DNA of 33,739 nucleotides, from assembly GCA_937900425.1 (NCBI GenBank), contig CALCDT010000227.1, forward strand, positions 1 to 33,739, given 5' to 3'. Positions 1 through 9,393 of this stretch are shown piece by piece (the stretch's first letter is position 1; every line of letters begins with the position of its first letter). This DNA comes from an uncultured Alphaproteobacteria bacterium. GTDB lineage: Bacteria; Pseudomonadota; Alphaproteobacteria; Rhizobiales; Pleomorphomonadaceae. The notes under the pieces are model-generated. The model saw nothing but the letters and a program-made list of their open reading frames with translations, was not told the DNA's origin and did no database searches. A program made the translations under genes and the position numbers.

Positions 1-1
1 G

Positions 2-217
2 GCCCGCTTCGCCGCGCGGGCCGCCGGCCACGCGGCGGCGGCGGCGCACTTTCCCGGCCACGCCGGCCACGCCGCCGCCTTCGCCCTGAAGACGCGGGAC
101 GCTTCGGGCGGCGACGTCGAGGCCGAGCGCGCCGTGCAGATGGCGCGGTTGCCGCCCCGTCTCAGGGACGTGATGTTCCATCCCTCCGGCTCGCTCAGGG
201 CGCAGCAGTTCGAGTGA
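2..217 (+). CDS. C-terminal end of an unidentified protein (truncated by window edge)
   Basis: An open frame enters from the left edge and stops with TGA at 215-217. It gives 71 residues, Ala/His-rich at first and ending in a more ordinary segment that closes with LRAQQFE. Third codon positions are almost all G or C, as in the genes around it, which supports real coding. It lies on the same strand as tpiA, about 150 bases upstream. I do not recognise the family and no catalytic motif is visible. The start is outside the window. Confidence 0.5.
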   Translation, partial: ARFAARAAGHAAAAAHFPGHAGHAAAFALKTRDASGGDVEAERAVQMARLPPRLRDVMFHPSGSLRAQQFE

Positions 218-365
218 TGCGACGGTCGGGCCGGGGCGGTTCGGAGCGGTCCGGAGTGCGGCGCCCGGGGGCGCGCCGACCCGTCCGGCATTCCGCGGGC
301 GGCGGAAACCTGCTATCTGCGGCGATCCGAATTCGTCGGTGGCCGAACATCTCGAAAGGAACGCC

Positions 366-1124
366 ATGCCCGCCGCCCTCAAGCCGCTCGTCGCCGGGAA
401 CTGGAAGATGAACGGCCTCGCCACCTCGGCCGCCGAGTTCGCCGCCGTGCTCGAAGGGGCGGACGCGGTCGCCGACAAGGCGCAGATCGCCGTGTTTCCG
501 CCGGCGACGCTGGTGATGGCCCTCGCCAAGATGGCCGAGGGCAGCCCGGTCGTCGTCGGCGGGCAGGACTGTCACGTCGCCGCCTCCGGTGCCCACACCG
601 GCGACCTCTCGGCCGAGATGCTGAAGGACGCCGGCGCGGCGATGGTGATCGTCGGCCACTCCGAGCGCCGCACCGACCACGGCGAGAGCGACGCTCTCGT
701 CCGGTCGAAGGCGGAGGCGGCGCTGCGGGCCGGCCTCGTAGCCGTCGTCTGCATCGGCGAGACCCTCGCCGAGCGCGACGCCGGCGAGACGCTCGACGTC
801 GTCGGCCGCCAGCTCGCCGGCTCGCTGCCGGAGGGGGCGGACGCGGCGACCGTCGTCGTCGCCTACGAACCGGTCTGGGCGATCGGCACCGGCCGCACGC
901 CGACGGCCGAAGACGTCGAGAAGGTCCACGGCTTCATCCGCGGGCGACTCGCGGAGCGGTTCGGCGAGGAAGGCGGGGCGATGCGCATCCTCTACGGCGG
1001 CTCGGTGAAGCCCTCGAACGCCGCCGAACTGCTCGCCGTCGCCGACGTCGACGGCGCCCTCGTCGGCGGCGCCAGCCTCAAGGCCGCGGACTTCCTCGCG
1101 ATCGCCTCGGCCTATCGGGAGTGA
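366..1124 (+). CDS. tpiA: Triosephosphate isomerase
   Basis: Interconverts dihydroxyacetone phosphate and glyceraldehyde 3-phosphate in cytosolic glycolysis and gluconeogenesis. The protein is 252 residues, the normal TIM-barrel length. Visible family motifs are NWKMNG with Lys14, GHSERR with the electrophilic His98, and AYEPVWAIGTG with the catalytic base Glu168. The phosphate-gripping YGGSV is near the C-terminus. An in-frame ATG exists 27 bases upstream, but the start at 366 is better: AAAGGA (355-360) lies at the right distance and family members begin just before the NWKMNG strand. It heads the tpiA-secG-pyrG series often seen in Hyphomicrobiales. It also supplies the enzyme that handles glyceraldehyde 3-phosphate released by the aldolase at 24371. 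Confidence 0.97.
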   Translation: MPAALKPLVAGNWKMNGLATSAAEFAAVLEGADAVADKAQIAVFPPATLVMALAKMAEGSPVVVGGQDCHVAASGAHTGDLSAEMLKDAGAAMVIVGHSERRTDHGESDALVRSKAEAALRAGLVAVVCIGETLAERDAGETLDVVGRQLAGSLPEGADAATVVVAYEPVWAIGTGRTPTAEDVEKVHGFIRGRLAERFGEEGGAMRILYGGSVKPSNAAELLAVADVDGALVGGASLKAADFLAIASAYRE

Positions 1125-1341
1125 GTCGTGACCGGGATTCGGTGGGGACACCCGGGACCCTGCCGTCGTCGCCGCGGGGGTGGAAAGGGCGGGCGCGATC
1201 GTGTACAACGCCGCCGGCTCAATTCACGCGAGGCCGTCCCGGCCTCCGTCTCCGCGCGCGGCGCGGCCGGGCGATTCCCCGCCGGCCCCGCGTCGGATCG
1301 CCGGCTGAGGCGCCGGGCGACAGCAAGGTAATCGGTTTTCC

Positions 1342-1950
1342 ATGCAGACGGTCATCCTCGTCATTCACCTGATGGTGGTCATCGCGCTCGTCGGTGTCGT
1401 GCTTCTCCAGCGCTCCGAGGGCGGTGCGCTCGGCATCGGCGGTGGCGGCGGCTTCATGACCTCGCGCGGCACCGCCAACGTGTTGACCCGCACCACGGCG
1501 ATTCTCGCCGCGATCTTCTTCGCGACCTCGATCATCCTCACCGTGCTGCCGCGCCTGACCGGCTCGTCCGGCTCGATCCTCGACCGGGTCGCGCCGGCCG
1601 CCTCCGACAGCACGCTCCCGGACCTGTCCGGCTCGGGTAACGGCGTCCTCGACCAGCTCAACCAGATGCGTCGCCAGGACGCCCCGGCTCCGGGCGCCCA
1701 GATCCCGGAGGCTCCGGCTCCCGAGGCTCCTGCCGAAGGCGCGCCGTCACCGACGGAGGGCGCTGCTCCGGCTCCCGCCGAAACCACGGCACCGGCGCCG
1801 GCCACCGACGCGGCCCCCGCGGCCGAGCCCATCCCGGACGCGGCCGGCGAGGCGGCCCCGGCGCAGGGTGCCGCTCCGGCCCAGGATCAGCCGGAGGCGG
1901 GTGCGCCAGCCTCTCCGGCCGAGGGAACCACCGCCCCGGCGGCCCAGTAA
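1342..1950 (+). CDS. secG: Preprotein translocase subunit SecG with long Ala/Pro tail
   Basis: Small integral membrane subunit of the SecYEG channel, which assists SecA-driven export. The first ~80 residues are the conserved core: one membrane helix at about 2-22, the cytoplasmic loop with LLQRSEGGALGIGGGGG, and a second helix at about 50-72. The remaining ~120 residues are low-complexity and rich in Ala, Pro, Glu and Gly with repeated APAPE/PAEG-like units. E. coli SecG is only about 110 residues. Because both SecG termini face the periplasm in the known topology, this tail is probably periplasmic. A weak AAGG site lies about 13 bases upstream. The 217 bases before it hold no gene that I can support. 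Confidence 0.93.
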   Translation: MQTVILVIHLMVVIALVGVVLLQRSEGGALGIGGGGGFMTSRGTANVLTRTTAILAAIFFATSIILTVLPRLTGSSGSILDRVAPAASDSTLPDLSGSGNGVLDQLNQMRRQDAPAPGAQIPEAPAPEAPAEGAPSPTEGAAPAPAETTAPAPATDAAPAAEPIPDAAGEAAPAQGAAPAQDQPEAGAPASPAEGTTAPAAQ

Positions 1951-1964
1951 CGCGTGAAGCGTCG

Positions 1965-1985
1965 GGCGGCCCGCTTCGGGCCGCC
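1965..1985 (+). terminator. Hairpin after secG
   Basis: Arms GGCGGCCC and GGGCCGCC with a 5-base loop start 15 bases after the secG stop. No T-run follows directly, so this may be an mRNA-end stabiliser or weak terminator. Confidence 0.4.
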
Positions 1986-2012
1986 GCCTCCTCTTCGTTG
2001 CGCCTTCGTGCT

Positions 2013-2045
2013 CCGCGGGCACTCCCGCGGGGTCGATCGTTTTTT
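2013..2045 (+). terminator. Possible terminator between secG and pyrG
   Basis: A 7-bp stem (CCGCGGG / CCCGCGG, loop of 4) is followed after 9 bases by a run of six T (2040-2045). The T-run is further from the stem than usual, so the call is tentative. Confidence 0.35.
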
Positions 2046-2114
2046 GTGAACCGTGCCGGACCGGCTGCGATCGGCACTGACGAATCGGTCTCGTTACAGG
2101 TAGGTTGATCGCCC

Positions 2115-3743
<1,629 letters not shown>

Positions 3744-3813
3744 GGCCGCGCCCCGCGCCGCGACCGATTCCCGTTTCCCCGCTCCGCGGGTGGCCTGCCA
3801 GAAGAGATCGCCC

Positions 3814-4212
3814 ATGCGCCAGAAGCCCGTTCTCGAAGCCGCCGACTGCGCGAAGATCATGGCCGCTGCCAAGGCCAAGGCCGCAGAGATGGGCTGGGCC
3901 GTCACCATCGCCGTCGTCGATGACGGCGGCGTGCCGCTGCATCTGGAGCGGATAGACGGCGCCCTGGTGATGAGCGCGACGGTGGCGGTGGAGAAGGCCC
4001 GCTCGGCCGCGGTGACGCGAAATTCCACCAAGGTCGCCGAGGACGTCGTCGCCAAGCGGCCCGGCACCGCGGCGCTGCCGCGCATCACCGTCCAGGGCGG
4101 TCTGCCGATCCTGGTCGGCAAGGACTGCGTCGGGGCGGTCGGCGTCTCCGGCGTGCAGTCGCACGAGGACGAGGAAGTCGCTGCCGCGGGTATCGCTGCA
4201 CTCGGTCTGTGA
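3814..4212 (+). CDS. GlcG/HbpS (DUF336) family small protein
   Basis: A 132-residue protein of the GlcG/HbpS family, whose members include haem-binding HbpS and many uncharacterised proteins encoded beside metabolic enzymes. Typical segments are the AVTIAVVDDGG strand-turn, the helix with KARSAAVTRNST, and the Gly-rich strand GGLPILVGKDCVGAVGVSG with the acidic DEE close to the C-terminus. The ATG at 3814 follows the purine-rich AGAAGAG by 7 bases; an in-frame start 24 bases earlier lacks this. No signal peptide is visible, so it is predicted cytosolic. It follows pyrG by 70 bases and may be cotranscribed, though no functional link is evident. Its substrate or ligand cannot be told from sequence. 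Confidence 0.85.
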   Translation: MRQKPVLEAADCAKIMAAAKAKAAEMGWAVTIAVVDDGGVPLHLERIDGALVMSATVAVEKARSAAVTRNSTKVAEDVVAKRPGTAALPRITVQGGLPILVGKDCVGAVGVSGVQSHEDEEVAAAGIAALGL

Positions 4213-4313
4213 GGGCCGGGCAGACCGGGGAAGCCGGGCCGGGCTCGGCATTCAGTGCGCGGAACGGGCCGGGCGGGCGGAGCGCTCGCGACGCGAGGCG
4301 GAGGAGGGCGGCG

Positions 4314-5183
4314 ATGGCGCGGGGCATCGATCATCTGGTTCTGCCGGTCCGCGATCTCGACCGAGCGCGGGCCTTCTACGGCGCGATCGGCTTCACGACG
4401 ACGCCCGTCAACCATCATCCCTTCGGCACCAAGAACAGCCTCGTCCAGTTCGACGGCGCCTTTCTGGAACTGCTCGCCGTCGCCGACGAGGCGGCGATCC
4501 CCCGGGCCGCCCCGGATGAGTTCTCCTTCGCCGCCTTCAACCGCGACTTCCTCGCCAGTCGCGAGGGCTGCTCGATGCTGGTGCTGGAGAGCCGGGGAGC
4601 GGCCGCCGACCGTGCCGCCTTCGAGGCGGCGGGGCTTCGCGCCTTCGCGCCTTTCCGCTTCGTGCGCGACGCCCGCCGTCCGGACGGCACCGCCCGTACG
4701 GTCGCCTTCTCGCTGACCTTCACCGCGACGCCGCTCGCCCCGGACTGCGGCTTCTTCACCTGCGAGCAGCATTTCCCGGAGAACTTCTGGAATCCCGACT
4801 TCCAGAGCCACGACAACGGCGCCACCGGCATCGCCGAGCTGATCGTCGCCGCGCCCGATCCGGCGGCACTCCGCGATTTCTTCGAGGCTTTCACAGGGGC
4901 CGCCACCGTGGCGGCCGGGGACGGCGACATCCGGCTCGACACCGGCCGCGGGATGGTGCGGCTGACGACGGTCTCGGCGCTCCGGCGCCGGTTCGGTGAC
5001 GCGGCGTCGGAGGCGGCGGACGACGTCGTTCGCTTCGCCGCCGTGATCGTCAAGCTCGCCGACCTCGCCGCCCAGCGTCGCCGCCTCGCCGCGGCCGGCA
5101 TCGGCTTCGACGATCGCGGCGATTCGGTCGTCGTGCCGGCCGGAAGCGCATTCGGCACGACGCTGATCTTCGCCCGCGCCTGA
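4314..5183 (+). CDS. VOC (glyoxalase-like) family protein
   Basis: A 289-residue protein of the vicinal oxygen chelate superfamily, most like the glyoxalase-like domain family (PF13468 type). It begins with the standard first strand and helix, IDHLVLPVRDLDRARAFY, followed by a strand ending in FLELLAV. A second module starts near residue 175 with GIAELIVAAPDPAALRDFF. Two repeated beta-alpha-beta-beta-beta units are usual for this fold. The N-terminal His and the Glu after the third strand are candidates for metal ligands. The start at 4314 is chosen because a GGAGG site sits just upstream and the VOC fold begins at once; the 35 codons before it are Arg/Gly-rich and unlike the family. The substrate is unknown. 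Confidence 0.85.
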   Translation: MARGIDHLVLPVRDLDRARAFYGAIGFTTTPVNHHPFGTKNSLVQFDGAFLELLAVADEAAIPRAAPDEFSFAAFNRDFLASREGCSMLVLESRGAAADRAAFEAAGLRAFAPFRFVRDARRPDGTARTVAFSLTFTATPLAPDCGFFTCEQHFPENFWNPDFQSHDNGATGIAELIVAAPDPAALRDFFEAFTGAATVAAGDGDIRLDTGRGMVRLTTVSALRRRFGDAASEAADDVVRFAAVIVKLADLAAQRRRLAAAGIGFDDRGDSVVVPAGSAFGTTLIFARA

Positions 5184-5247
5184 TCCCGGCGCCGGCTCGA
5201 CGTCGCCGCCCGATCTCCCGTCTCCCCGATCCGCCCGACCGGTCACC

Positions 5248-5275
5248 GACGAGCGCGCCCGTGCGCCCGCTCGTC
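5248..5275 (+). terminator. Hairpin after the VOC gene
   Basis: Perfect 8-bp arms GACGAGCG / CGCTCGTC enclose a 12-base loop. No T-run follows, so factor-independent termination is uncertain. A second short palindrome (5317-5332, ACGACCG / CGGTCGT) lies downstream. The rest of the 231-base gap is the promoter and operator described next. Confidence 0.3.
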
Positions 5276-5352
5276 CCTATCGCCCGCGGCTGCTCCCTGT
5301 TCGCTGCGGACGGGTCACGACCGTCCGGTCGTCGGCACGACCGGCGATTCCG

Positions 5353-5381
5353 TTGACAGTGCGCCGCTCGCAGCGTAATCG
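5353..5381 (+). promoter_or_regulatory. Sigma-70-type promoter of the CobW-family gene
   Basis: A consensus -35 TTGACA (5353-5358) is followed after 17 bases by TAATCG (5376-5381), a partial -10 match. The predicted start of transcription, near 5388, falls inside the palindrome at 5385-5405. That is the geometry of a repressed promoter. Confidence 0.6.
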
Positions 5382-5384
5382 TCG

Positions 5385-5405
5385 ATACGTAATAACATTA
5401 CGTAT
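5385..5405 (+). promoter_or_regulatory. Zur-like palindromic operator
   Basis: A perfect inverted repeat: arms ATACGTAAT and ATTACGTAT separated by AAC. The AT-rich centre (GTAATAACATTAC) resembles alphaproteobacterial Zur boxes, which centre on GTTATAACATTAC-like sequence. It overlaps the predicted transcription start and ends one base before the GAGG ribosome-binding site. It stands before a COG0523 protein, a well-known target of Zur. Repression by zinc-loaded Zur is therefore the best inference; another metal-responsive Fur-family regulator is possible. Confidence 0.6.
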
Positions 5406-5414
5406 GAGGCTGCC

Positions 5415-6626
5415 GTGACCGACGACCTTCGACTGCCCGTGACCGTCCTTTCCGGCTTCCTCGGTGCCGGCAAGACGACGCTGCTCAATCACGTCCTCAA
5501 CAACCGCGAGGGCCGCAGGGTGGCGGTCATCGTCAACGACATGAGCGAGGTCAACATCGACGCCGATCTCGTTCGCGAGGGCGGGGCGGGGCTGTCACGC
5601 ACCGACGAGAAGCTGGTCGAGATGACCAACGGCTGCATCTGCTGCACGCTGCGCGACGATCTGCTCGCCGAGGTGCGCCGGCTCGCCGCCGACGGGCGCT
5701 TCGACTATCTTCTGATCGAGGGCACCGGCATCGCCGAGCCGCTGCCGGTCGCCAGCACCTTCTCCTTCCGCGACGAAGCCGGGGCGAGCCTCGCCGACGT
5801 CGCCCGGCTCGACACCATGGTGACCGTCGTCGACGCCGCCAACCTGCTGCGCGACTACGGCTCCAACGACTATCTGGCCGATCGCGGCGAGACGGCGGGC
5901 GAGGGCGACGGGCGCACCCTCGTCGACCTGCTGGTCGAGCAGATCGAATTCGCCGACGTCGTCGTCATCAACAAGGTCTCCGCCGTCGATGCCGAGCAGC
6001 GCGCGCTGGTGCGCAAGGTGGTCGCCGCCCTCAACGCCGACGCGCGCATCGTCGAGACAGACTTCGGCCGCGTCGATCTCGGTGCCGTGCTCGACACCGG
6101 GCTCTTCGACGAGGACAAGGCGAGCCGGCATCCGCTGTGGTTCAAGGAGCTCTACGGCTTCGCGGACCACGTGCCGGAGACGGAGGAATACGGCATCGAG
6201 AGCTTCGTCTACCGGGCGAGGCGGCCGTTCGATCCGGCGTCCTTCGACGCCTTCGTCACGCGGTCCTGGCCGGGCCTGATCCGGGCCAAGGGGCATTTCT
6301 GGCTGGCGACGCGGCCGGACTTCGTCGGCGAGTTCTCGCTCGCCGGCGCCATCGCCCATGTTTCGGCGCTCGGGCGCTGGTGGGCGTCGATTCCCGAGCG
6401 GCACTGGCCGGACGACGCCGAATGGCGCCGGGTCATCTCCAGCCGCTGGGACACGGTGTGGGGCGACCGGCGGCAGGAGATCGTCTTCATCGGCACCGGT
6501 ATGGACCGGGCGGCGATCACCGCGGCCCTCGACGCCTGTCTCGTGCCCGGCGACGATCGCCGCTTCGAGCCTGCCCGGTGGCGCGACCTGCCCGATCCGT
6601 TCCCCGCCTGGCGCGCCGCGGCCTGA
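5415..6626 (+). CDS. CobW/COG0523 family GTP-dependent metallochaperone
   Basis: A G3E-type GTPase of 403 residues in the COG0523 family (YjiA, ZigA, ZNG1, CobW), thought to deliver zinc or another metal to client enzymes. Walker A is GFLGAGKTT (residues 14-22). The metal-binding CxCC is GCICC with Cys74, Cys76 and Cys77. LIEGTGIAEP and VINKVSAVD are further GTPase motifs. The C-terminal half contains the CobW_C domain, with SFVYRARRPFDP. The GTG start is preceded by GAGG at 5406-5409; an ATG 11 bases earlier is out of frame and stops at once. No cobalamin genes are nearby and a Zur-like operator overlaps the promoter, so a role in zinc limitation fits better than cobalamin synthesis. Confidence 0.9.
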   Translation: MTDDLRLPVTVLSGFLGAGKTTLLNHVLNNREGRRVAVIVNDMSEVNIDADLVREGGAGLSRTDEKLVEMTNGCICCTLRDDLLAEVRRLAADGRFDYLLIEGTGIAEPLPVASTFSFRDEAGASLADVARLDTMVTVVDAANLLRDYGSNDYLADRGETAGEGDGRTLVDLLVEQIEFADVVVINKVSAVDAEQRALVRKVVAALNADARIVETDFGRVDLGAVLDTGLFDEDKASRHPLWFKELYGFADHVPETEEYGIESFVYRARRPFDPASFDAFVTRSWPGLIRAKGHFWLATRPDFVGEFSLAGAIAHVSALGRWWASIPERHWPDDAEWRRVISSRWDTVWGDRRQEIVFIGTGMDRAAITAALDACLVPGDDRRFEPARWRDLPDPFPAWRAAA

Positions 6627-6710
6627 AAACCGCACTGCGACGCCCGCCCGGCTTTCCAGACCCCGCCCCGGCGTGCAGACTGCCCGGCCCCGCCAGCAAG
6701 GGCCGAAGCC

Positions 6711-7598
6711 ATGTCGATCACGTTGCCGCTCACCGCCCTCGCCATGGTCGCCTTCGCCGCCAACTCGCTGCTCGCCCGGGAGGCGCTCGGCGGCGGGGCG
6801 ATCGATGCGGCCGGCTACACGGCGGTGCGGCTGATTTCCGGGGGGCTGGTGCTCGGGCTGCTGCTTTTGCGGGCCGGCCCGCCGGCGGGCGAGGGCGGTG
6901 GCCGCGGTCACGGCCGGGCGCCTCTTCGCGATCTGCCGGGAAGCTGGCCGGCGGCGGCGGCGCTGTTCGTCTACGCCATCGCCTTCTCCTTCGCCTACCT
7001 GCGCCTCGGCGCCGCCACCGGGGCGCTCATCCTCTTCGTCTCGGTGCAGGGAACGATGGTCGGTGCCGGGCTGGTCCGCGGCGATCGGCCGACGGCGAGC
7101 GAGGCGGCGGGGCTGGCGATCGCGCTCGCCGGATTCGTCGCGCTGATGCTGCCCGGCCTCGGCGCGCCCGATCTGCTCGGCACGGCGTCGATGGTCGCTG
7201 CCGGGGCGGCATGGGGCGTCTACACGCTGCGGGGCCGGGGCGGCGGAGCCCCGCTCGCGGCCACCGCCGGCAACTTCCTGCGCTCGATCCCGCTGTGCCT
7301 GCCGCTGCTCGCTGTCGCTCTCTTCACCGGCAGTTGGACGAGCGCCGGCGTCGGCTATGCGCTCGCCTCGGGCATCCTCGCCTCCGGCCTCGGCTACGCG
7401 GTGTGGTACCGGGCCCTGCCGGGGCTGTCGACGACCCAGGCCGCGGTGGTGCAACTCACCGTACCGGTGATCGCCGCGCTCGGCGCCGTCGTCCTGCTCG
7501 GCGAGCCGCAGACGCTGCGCTTCGCCATCCTCTCCACGATCATCCTCGGCGGCGTCGCCCTCGCCATCCTCGGCAAGGGCCGGAGGGCGAGGGGGTGA
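6711..7598 (+). CDS. DMT superfamily (EamA-type) transporter
   Basis: A 295-residue, strongly hydrophobic inner-membrane protein with about ten predicted helices arranged as two EamA repeats of five. The second repeat begins around residue 150 (DLLGTASMVAAGAAWGVYTL). Typical EamA features are the Gly/Ala-rich helix ends and the closing segment with VIAALGAVVLLGEPQT, the usual GE(P/x) motif before the last helix. The family exports or exchanges amino acids, sugars or other metabolites; the substrate cannot be predicted here. It follows the CobW-family gene by 84 bases on the same strand and may be read through from it. It converges with the L,D-transpeptidase gene, and the 53 bases between hold no clear terminator. 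Confidence 0.88.
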   Translation: MSITLPLTALAMVAFAANSLLAREALGGGAIDAAGYTAVRLISGGLVLGLLLLRAGPPAGEGGGRGHGRAPLRDLPGSWPAAAALFVYAIAFSFAYLRLGAATGALILFVSVQGTMVGAGLVRGDRPTASEAAGLAIALAGFVALMLPGLGAPDLLGTASMVAAGAAWGVYTLRGRGGGAPLAATAGNFLRSIPLCLPLLAVALFTGSWTSAGVGYALASGILASGLGYAVWYRALPGLSTTQAAVVQLTVPVIAALGAVVLLGEPQTLRFAILSTIILGGVALAILGKGRRARG

Positions 7599-7651
7599 AC
7601 CGGAGGACGGGACGGGAGAGGATGGTGGAGCGGGCGGCCGGGGCGACGCCG

Positions 7652-8335
7652 TCAGACGAAGGCGCCCGTTGCCGGCATGATGACCACCCGGGTCCCGTTC
7701 GGAACCCGGCGGTGGAGGTCGATGATGTCCTGGTTCATCAGCCGGATGCAGCCGGAGGAGACCATGGTGCCGATGGTCCAGGGCTCCAGCGTGCCGTGGA
7801 TGCGATAGAGCGTGTCGCGGCCGTCGCGGTAGAGATAGAGGGCGCGGGCGCCGAGCGGATTGGTGAGGCCGCCCGGCAGGCCGTCGGCCAGCGGGCCGTA
7901 GCGGTCCGGCTCGCGGGCGATCATCGACTGGGTCGGCCGCCAGCCCGGCCAGCTCGCCTTGCGGGCGATGACCGCCTCGCCGGTGAGGTTGAAGGCCTCC
8001 TCCTTGCCGACGCCGACGCCGTAGCGCAGCGCCTTGCCGCCGCCCATCGTCAGGTAGAGGTAGCGGGTGTTGGGATCGACCACGATCGTGCCGGGCGTGT
8101 AGGGGCTGTCGTAGTCGACGTAGCGGCGCAGGAACTTCGGGTCGACGCGGCTGAGGTCGACGGCAGGGATCGGGAAGGGCTCGTCGTCGATCGGTCCGTA
8201 CATGGCGAGATACGACGGATCGATGGCGGGAGTGCGCACCGCCGCAGCCTGGGGACGGCCGTCGAAACGGGTCGAAACGCAGCCGCCGGCCATGAGGGCC
8301 AGGCCGGTCAGAAACAGTCGGCGGTCGATGGACAA
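7652..8335 (-). CDS. L,D-transpeptidase, Tat-exported lipoprotein
   Basis: A YkuD-domain (ErfK/YbiS/YcfS/YnhG) enzyme that forms 3-3 cross-links in peptidoglycan or attaches proteins to it. The catalytic signature is HGTLEPWTIG followed by SSGCIRL, with His180 and the nucleophile Cys196. I place the start at a TTG (8335), giving 227 residues. It has a strong GAGGAG site 8 bases upstream. It also puts a twin-arginine motif, DRRLFLT, at residues 4-10, followed by a short hydrophobic stretch and a relaxed lipobox AGGC with Cys19. An ATG 57 bases upstream would add 19 residues with no role. The gene is divergent from the LysR regulator at 8434. Confidence 0.9.
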   Translation of the reverse strand: MSIDRRLFLTGLALMAGGCVSTRFDGRPQAAAVRTPAIDPSYLAMYGPIDDEPFPIPAVDLSRVDPKFLRRYVDYDSPYTPGTIVVDPNTRYLYLTMGGGKALRYGVGVGKEEAFNLTGEAVIARKASWPGWRPTQSMIAREPDRYGPLADGLPGGLTNPLGARALYLYRDGRDTLYRIHGTLEPWTIGTMVSSGCIRLMNQDIIDLHRRVPNGTRVVIMPATGAFV

Positions 8336-8433
8336 GTCCGATTCTCCTCGTTGATGCGGGTTGAGATGACGATAGGGCCGCCGTATTATCAAATCGAATG
8401 TCTAAATCATGTCCATAACCATACGGAATTGTG

Positions 8434-9378
8434 ATGGATGTCACATCGGCGTTGCGCGCATTCGTGAGAACGGTGGAGCGCGGTTCGGTGACGGCGGCGG
8501 CGCGCGATCTGGCGCTGTCGCAGCCCGCCGTCTCCAAGCAGATCGCCAACCTCGAGGAGCGGGTCGGCGCGCGGCTTCTGGAACGCTCGGCGCGGATCGT
8601 GCGGCCGACGGCCGAGGGGCTGACGCTCTACGAGAAGAGCCGGGCAGCGCTCGCCGCGCTCGACGCCGCGCTCGAAGGCGTCCGGGCCGGCGCCGGGGCA
8701 TTGGAGGGGACGATCCGCGTCCACGCGCCGTCCTGCGTCGGCACGCGCTACGTCCACCCGATCGTGATGGCCTTCCAGCGGGCGCACCCGGCGGTGACGG
8801 TCGAACTCGTGCTGGAGAACCGCAGCATCGATCTCGTCTACGAGAATTTCGACCTCGCCCTGCGCTACGAGCGGCCGGAGGCCGCCGACGTCATCATCCG
8901 CCGCATCGGCCTCGTCCGGCGGATCCTCGCCGCGAGCCCGGCCTTCCTCGCCCGCTTCGGCCCCGTCGACGACCTCGCGACGCTCGCGACCTGCCCCCTC
9001 GTGGTGACGCCGCGGGTGATGAGCGGGCGCTCGATCCTGCACCTCGTCCGCGACGGTGAGGCGGTGGACGTCGAGGTCTCGCCGATCCTGCGCACCAACG
9101 ACGCCCAGGTGCTGCTGCGCACTCTCGTCGACGGCCACGCGGCGGGGCCGGTACAGACGCTGCTGGTGCGCGAGGAACTGCTCGACGGCCGCCTCGTCCG
9201 CCTGCTCCCCGACCACGAGGTTCGCGCCAGCGACGCCTACATCGCCTATCCGTCGCTGCGCTCGATGCGGCCGGCGGTGCGGGCCTTCATCGACGCCGTC
9301 GTCGCCGGCCTTTCCCGGGTCGACGGCTTCTTCGGTCCGGAGGCGGCGGACCGACCGCCGCCCGACGCCCCCGCCTGA
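8434..9378 (+). CDS. LysR-family transcriptional regulator
   Basis: A 314-residue LTTR. The N-terminal winged helix-turn-helix covers about residues 1-60, with GSVTAAARDLALSQPAVSKQIANLE as its core and the RVGARLLERS wing. A linker helix follows, then a two-lobed effector-binding domain from about residue 90, of the CrgA/DmlR-like type (VNYENFDLALRY-like strand, RRIGLVRRILAASPAFL). A GTG at 8431 directly before the ATG would add one residue. The gene is divergent from the L,D-transpeptidase gene across an AT-richer gap of about 100 bases. By the usual LTTR pattern it may regulate that gene and itself. The effector is unknown. Confidence 0.9.
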   Translation: MDVTSALRAFVRTVERGSVTAAARDLALSQPAVSKQIANLEERVGARLLERSARIVRPTAEGLTLYEKSRAALAALDAALEGVRAGAGALEGTIRVHAPSCVGTRYVHPIVMAFQRAHPAVTVELVLENRSIDLVYENFDLALRYERPEAADVIIRRIGLVRRILAASPAFLARFGPVDDLATLATCPLVVTPRVMSGRSILHLVRDGEAVDVEVSPILRTNDAQVLLRTLVDGHAAGPVQTLLVREELLDGRLVRLLPDHEVRASDAYIAYPSLRSMRPAVRAFIDAVVAGLSRVDGFFGPEAADRPPPDAPA

Positions 9379-9393
9379 CGCCGCGTCGTGGTC

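Noticed and set aside
291..307. Short inverted repeat TTCCGC / GCGGAA upstream of tpiA
   Set aside because: Six-base GC-rich arms are expected by chance in DNA of this composition, and no regulator consensus fits.
1121..1372. Small plus-strand open frames between tpiA and secG
   Set aside because: Arg/Pro/Gly-rich, no ribosome-binding site, overlapping secG, and no family resemblance.
5184..5414. Cobalamin riboswitch before the CobW-family gene
   Set aside because: No B12-box-like sequence or extended conserved leader is seen. The gap is short and is explained by a promoter and palindrome.
5595..8549. 984-codon minus-strand open frame across cobW, the EamA gene and Ldt
   Set aside because: Arg/Pro/His-rich low-information sequence opposite or out of frame with clear genes.
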